DNA of 6,943 nt, from the NCBI GenBank assembly GCA_030630445.1, contig DAOVNC010000190.1, positions 1-6,943 of the forward strand, written 5' to 3'. Numbering within the stretch: the first letter of the stretch is position 1; the number at the start of each line of letters is the position of its first letter. The translations under genes and the position numbers were made by a program. This DNA is from Kiritimatiellales bacterium. Lineage in GTDB: Bacteria > Verrucomicrobiota > Kiritimatiellia > Kiritimatiellales > Pontiellaceae. The notes below the pieces were generated by a model. That model did no database searches. It saw nothing but the letters and a program-made list of their open reading frames with translations, and had not been told where the DNA came from. Below are positions 5,227-6,943 of this stretch, one piece after another.

Positions 5227-6345
5227 TTAATAATCATTGAACACAGGGCCATTAGTGAGGCAGACCTGATCTTCAATAAGAAAGATCTCGATGTCTTCTC
5301 TTTGGTCGCGCGAAAGTTCTTCCATTCTAAACATAGGGAGTATCGGTGCCCCTTCGCGATTTCGCTCATACTTTTCACCCTTCACTTCGACCACCAGCAT
5401 TGCGGAAAAAATATCGCCTTGCATATCGCCAAACACCACATTCATATCCACCGGAACATTGGGCTCCAGCGTGATCCACTCTCCCACCGAAGCCACCCTG
5501 TTCCCAAGATGGTACTTCCCGGTGTCTGGATGCGACGATGTCCACGTAAAGGCCCCGGGCAGGGCGGAAAACCCATTGCGGGAGAGAAAAACCTCCTTGC
5601 CATCCACATTAACCGCCATAAACGCATTGCCAACCCCCCGGAAACGAAAAGTGATCGCTTCCTTGTGCACAATCTTCCCTTTGTAATGCAGGCAAAAGTG
5701 GTACGACTCCATTTCAGGAACTCCAAACATATCCATTGCCCGTTGCGCGTGAACGGGTGGAAACATGATATGGGTATTGTAGAGTTTTGTTGGAGAGCGA
5801 TAGTAGCTGGCGAGAGATGACTTTTTCCACCCGCCAAGAATAAACTTGCGCAGTATAGCGCAATATCCCTCGTGATCTATCATCTTCAAGTTACCTGACC
5901 GAGTGCGTTTTAGGTCGTAGAGGGTGCCCTCCAAATCATTGCCGATCGAAGTCTTTTTTCCAAAGATGCCATCGTCGTCAAACACGGGCATATCGCCGAA
6001 GCCAACCACCTCGCCGCCGTCGCTCAGGCCCGCCCCAATGCCGCTCGACGCCAGATCCGGGAACTGGATCTCATGCAAGTCGAGTTTGGGGATCACGGCG
6101 GTAATCTTCGCGGTCGACTTGGGCTTGGTCGGCTTCTTCATCTTCACCTGCAGCTTTTTCAGCGGCATCTTCGGGACCTTGACCTTCGGGGGCGGCTCGA
6201 ACTCGACTGGTGGCGGCGGGAGGATCGTGAAGATCACTAGCACCCCGGCCAGCAGAAAGAGTCCGGCGTGGAAAAGGATGCTCACCACCACTGCGCTGGG
6301 CATCCCCTTGACCAGTCTCTGTGTTTTTTTGAATAATCTTTTCAT
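5227..6345 (-). CDS. TonB-like anchored periplasmic protein with a non-TonB C-terminal domain
   Basis: This 372-residue protein starts with a basic stretch and one membrane helix at about 17-42. That helix contains S22-I-L-F-H26, the S-x3-H motif of TonB proteins (S16 and H20 in E. coli), which contacts ExbB/ExbD. A Pro/Lys-rich linker follows (PPPPVEFEPPP, then KMKKPTKPK, to about residue 76), as in TonB. The C-terminal part, about 155-372, is not a recognisable TonB domain. The segment around YKGKIVHKEAITFRFRG and AFMAVNVDGKEVFLS weakly resembles a PA14-like beta-sandwich; this is tentative. Only a poor ribosome-binding site (AAGAAG touching the ATG) precedes it. The start is kept because the basic N-terminus and helix follow naturally. 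It lies directly after a decayed exbD and before a secreted SHD1 gene, suggesting an envelope system powered through ExbB/ExbD encoded elsewhere. Confidence 0.85.
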   Translation of the reverse strand: MKRLFKKTQRLVKGMPSAVVVSILFHAGLFLLAGVLVIFTILPPPPVEFEPPPKVKVPKMPLKKLQVKMKKPTKPKSTAKITAVIPKLDLHEIQFPDLASSGIGAGLSDGGEVVGFGDMPVFDDDGIFGKKTSIGNDLEGTLYDLKRTRSGNLKMIDHEGYCAILRKFILGGWKKSSLASYYRSPTKLYNTHIMFPPVHAQRAMDMFGVPEMESYHFCLHYKGKIVHKEAITFRFRGVGNAFMAVNVDGKEVFLSRNGFSALPGAFTWTSSHPDTGKYHLGNRVASVGEWITLEPNVPVDMNVVFGDMQGDIFSAMLVVEVKGEKYERNREGAPILPMFRMEELSRDQREDIEIFLIEDQVCLTNGPVFNDY

Positions 6346-6348
6346 CTT

Positions 6349-6578
6349 CTTAAGATACCGGTCTGCATTGATTTGCTAATGCTCGGGATTTCACACCAGC
6401 GGCGGCGCAGGCGCGTCCACCACATCGGCCTCTGTTGTGCAGGGAGGACGCATCAAGGGGATATCGCCCTCCTCTTGCTGAGTGCGGCAGTAACCAGGGA
6501 AGAGGTCGCCGACAAAAGCACGACATCAACGAGCGGAAAGACCTGTAGACCAATCCCAATCCCTTCGCTATATCTCAC
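6349..6578 (-). pseudogene. decayed exbD (biopolymer transport protein) remnant
   Basis: One frame, ending at TGA 6453-6455, encodes RYSEGIGIGLQVFPLVDVV and then LLSATSSLVTAALSK. This resembles the ExbD start: a short cytoplasmic piece and a single helix with the key aspartate in PLVDVV. One missing base near 6473 shifts the frame. The continuation reads EEGDIPLMRPP and then EADVVDAPAPPLV, and stops at TGA 6391-6393. A second stop, TAG 6376-6378, follows, then QINADRYLKK, in frame with the TonB-like gene. No ATG precedes the first part. An intact ExbD has about 130-140 residues with a periplasmic domain; that domain is almost wholly lost. ExbD works with ExbB to use the proton gradient to drive TonB-type proteins, which fits the next gene. 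Confidence 0.7.
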
Positions 6579-6790
6579 TTGATTCACATGAATTCCCTGT
6601 TCGTTTTCTTTGCTGAAAACCCTAATATTATCCCGAAGTCGCGATATCGTCTATATGCTCCCGTCCGAAAATGAATACATGTTTTGTAACAGAAATGTTG
6701 GCACTTATTTAAACCCTAGGAGGCTCTGGGCCTTCGAGAAGACCCGGATGATATGGGGCGCTAACGATTCAGGGGAATTCTATGAGCGAT
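6579..6790. other. intergenic gap without a recognised feature
   Basis: This stretch lies between the edge gene and the exbD remnant. The exbD reading frame stays open upstream to a TAG at 6651-6653, but those residues do not look like ExbD. I see no convincing promoter, terminator or small gene here. Confidence 0.5.
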
Positions 6791-6905
6791 TTAATACCTG
6801 CAGGGTTTGGGGCGGGTGGGAAAGGTGCGCGTGCAGGTATTGTCCATATACCCGCCCATCGGCATCTGCTTTAGGTTTTCAAGGTTTTCCAGCAGCCAAC
6901 CATGG
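6767..6905 (-). repeat. long direct repeat, copy 2
   Basis: This is the partner of 4281-4410. It includes the last 35 or so codons of the edge gene and 24 bp after its stop. Compared with copy 1 it has 9 extra bases in the WLLENLENL segment, so it keeps the fuller form. Confidence 0.85.
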
Positions 6906-6943
6906 GTGGTCTGGGTGGCGACCACTTCGCCCCGGGTGTCGGT
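6791..6943 (-). CDS. SHD1-family protein, C-terminal part only (runs off the window)
   Basis: The last 50 residues of a gene whose 5' part lies beyond the right edge. It begins TDTRGEVVATQTTHGWLLEN and ends PKPCRY before TAA 6791-6793. It aligns without gaps, over the same 50-residue length, with the C-terminus of the SHD1 protein at 4426-5172, which begins TDVRGEVVAYKTPSKWLLEA. It is therefore very likely a paralogue, and a secreted protein, though the SHD1 domain itself is not in view. The tail with two cysteines and repeated Arg/Pro (CTRTFPTRPKPCRY) is nearly the same as the remnant at 4305-4410. Confidence 0.8.
   Translation of the reverse strand, partial: TDTRGEVVATQTTHGWLLENLENLKQMPMGGYMDNTCTRTFPTRPKPCRY

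Noticed and set aside
4993..5820. A 275-codon open frame on the plus strand
   Set aside because: It lies opposite parts of both the SHD1 and TonB-like genes, crossing their intergenic gap, and shows no domain or good start signal.

Overview
The window looks like chromosomal DNA from a member of the PVC superphylum, most likely Kiritimatiellota or Lentisphaerae (a Pontiella-like organism is my best guess). The 16S rRNA at the left end supports this. It carries the 'GACACTGCCC' and 'GGAGGCTGCAG' variants, and from memory its 18 bases at 630-647 equal the EUB338-IV probe designed for Lentisphaerae. The secreted SHD1-type protein and the short Cys-containing protein also fit PVC bacteria. The genus is inference. 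All genes except one small one read on the minus strand.

Layout, left to right. 1-1012: the 5' two thirds of a 16S rRNA gene on the minus strand; its 3' end lies outside the window. 1013-1680: an elaborate rRNA control region with a boxA antitermination site, a large leader hairpin, and four tandem promoter-like sites, each with a 16-bp spacer and a GC-rich discriminator. Three of these sites are spaced 147-148 bp apart. 1845-2216: a small four-helix membrane protein. 2371-2659: a good sigma-70 promoter and a 76-residue Cys-containing protein, the only plus-strand gene. 2697-3138: a complete tRNA-Ser(CGA), a GIY-YIG nuclease gene ending 5 nt before it, two hairpins, and a second copy of only the first 23 nt of the same tRNA. 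3162-4031: parA with no parB in view. 4151-4230: a long imperfect inverted repeat. 4281-4410: a detached C-terminal remnant of an SHD1-family gene. 4426-6345: a secreted SHD1-domain protein and, upstream of it, a protein with a TonB-type membrane anchor fused to an unrelated periplasmic domain. 6349-6578: a decayed exbD. 6791-6943: the C-terminus of a second SHD1-family gene running off the right edge.

How the parts relate. The right-hand third resembles an ExbD/TonB-type envelope energy-transduction locus bearing a non-standard TonB-like protein and paralogous secreted SHD1 proteins. It has been reshaped by duplication and decay: exbD has a frameshift and two stop codons, and an SHD1 tail is left behind at 4281-4410. 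In the middle, a tRNA-Ser that probably once followed parA by about 24 nt appears to have been split by a 353-bp unit carrying a GIY-YIG nuclease. The unit is bounded by a 24-bp direct repeat of the tRNA 5' end and leaves a complete tRNA at its far end. This possible minimal mobile unit, together with the four-promoter rRNA control region, is the most interesting content of the window.
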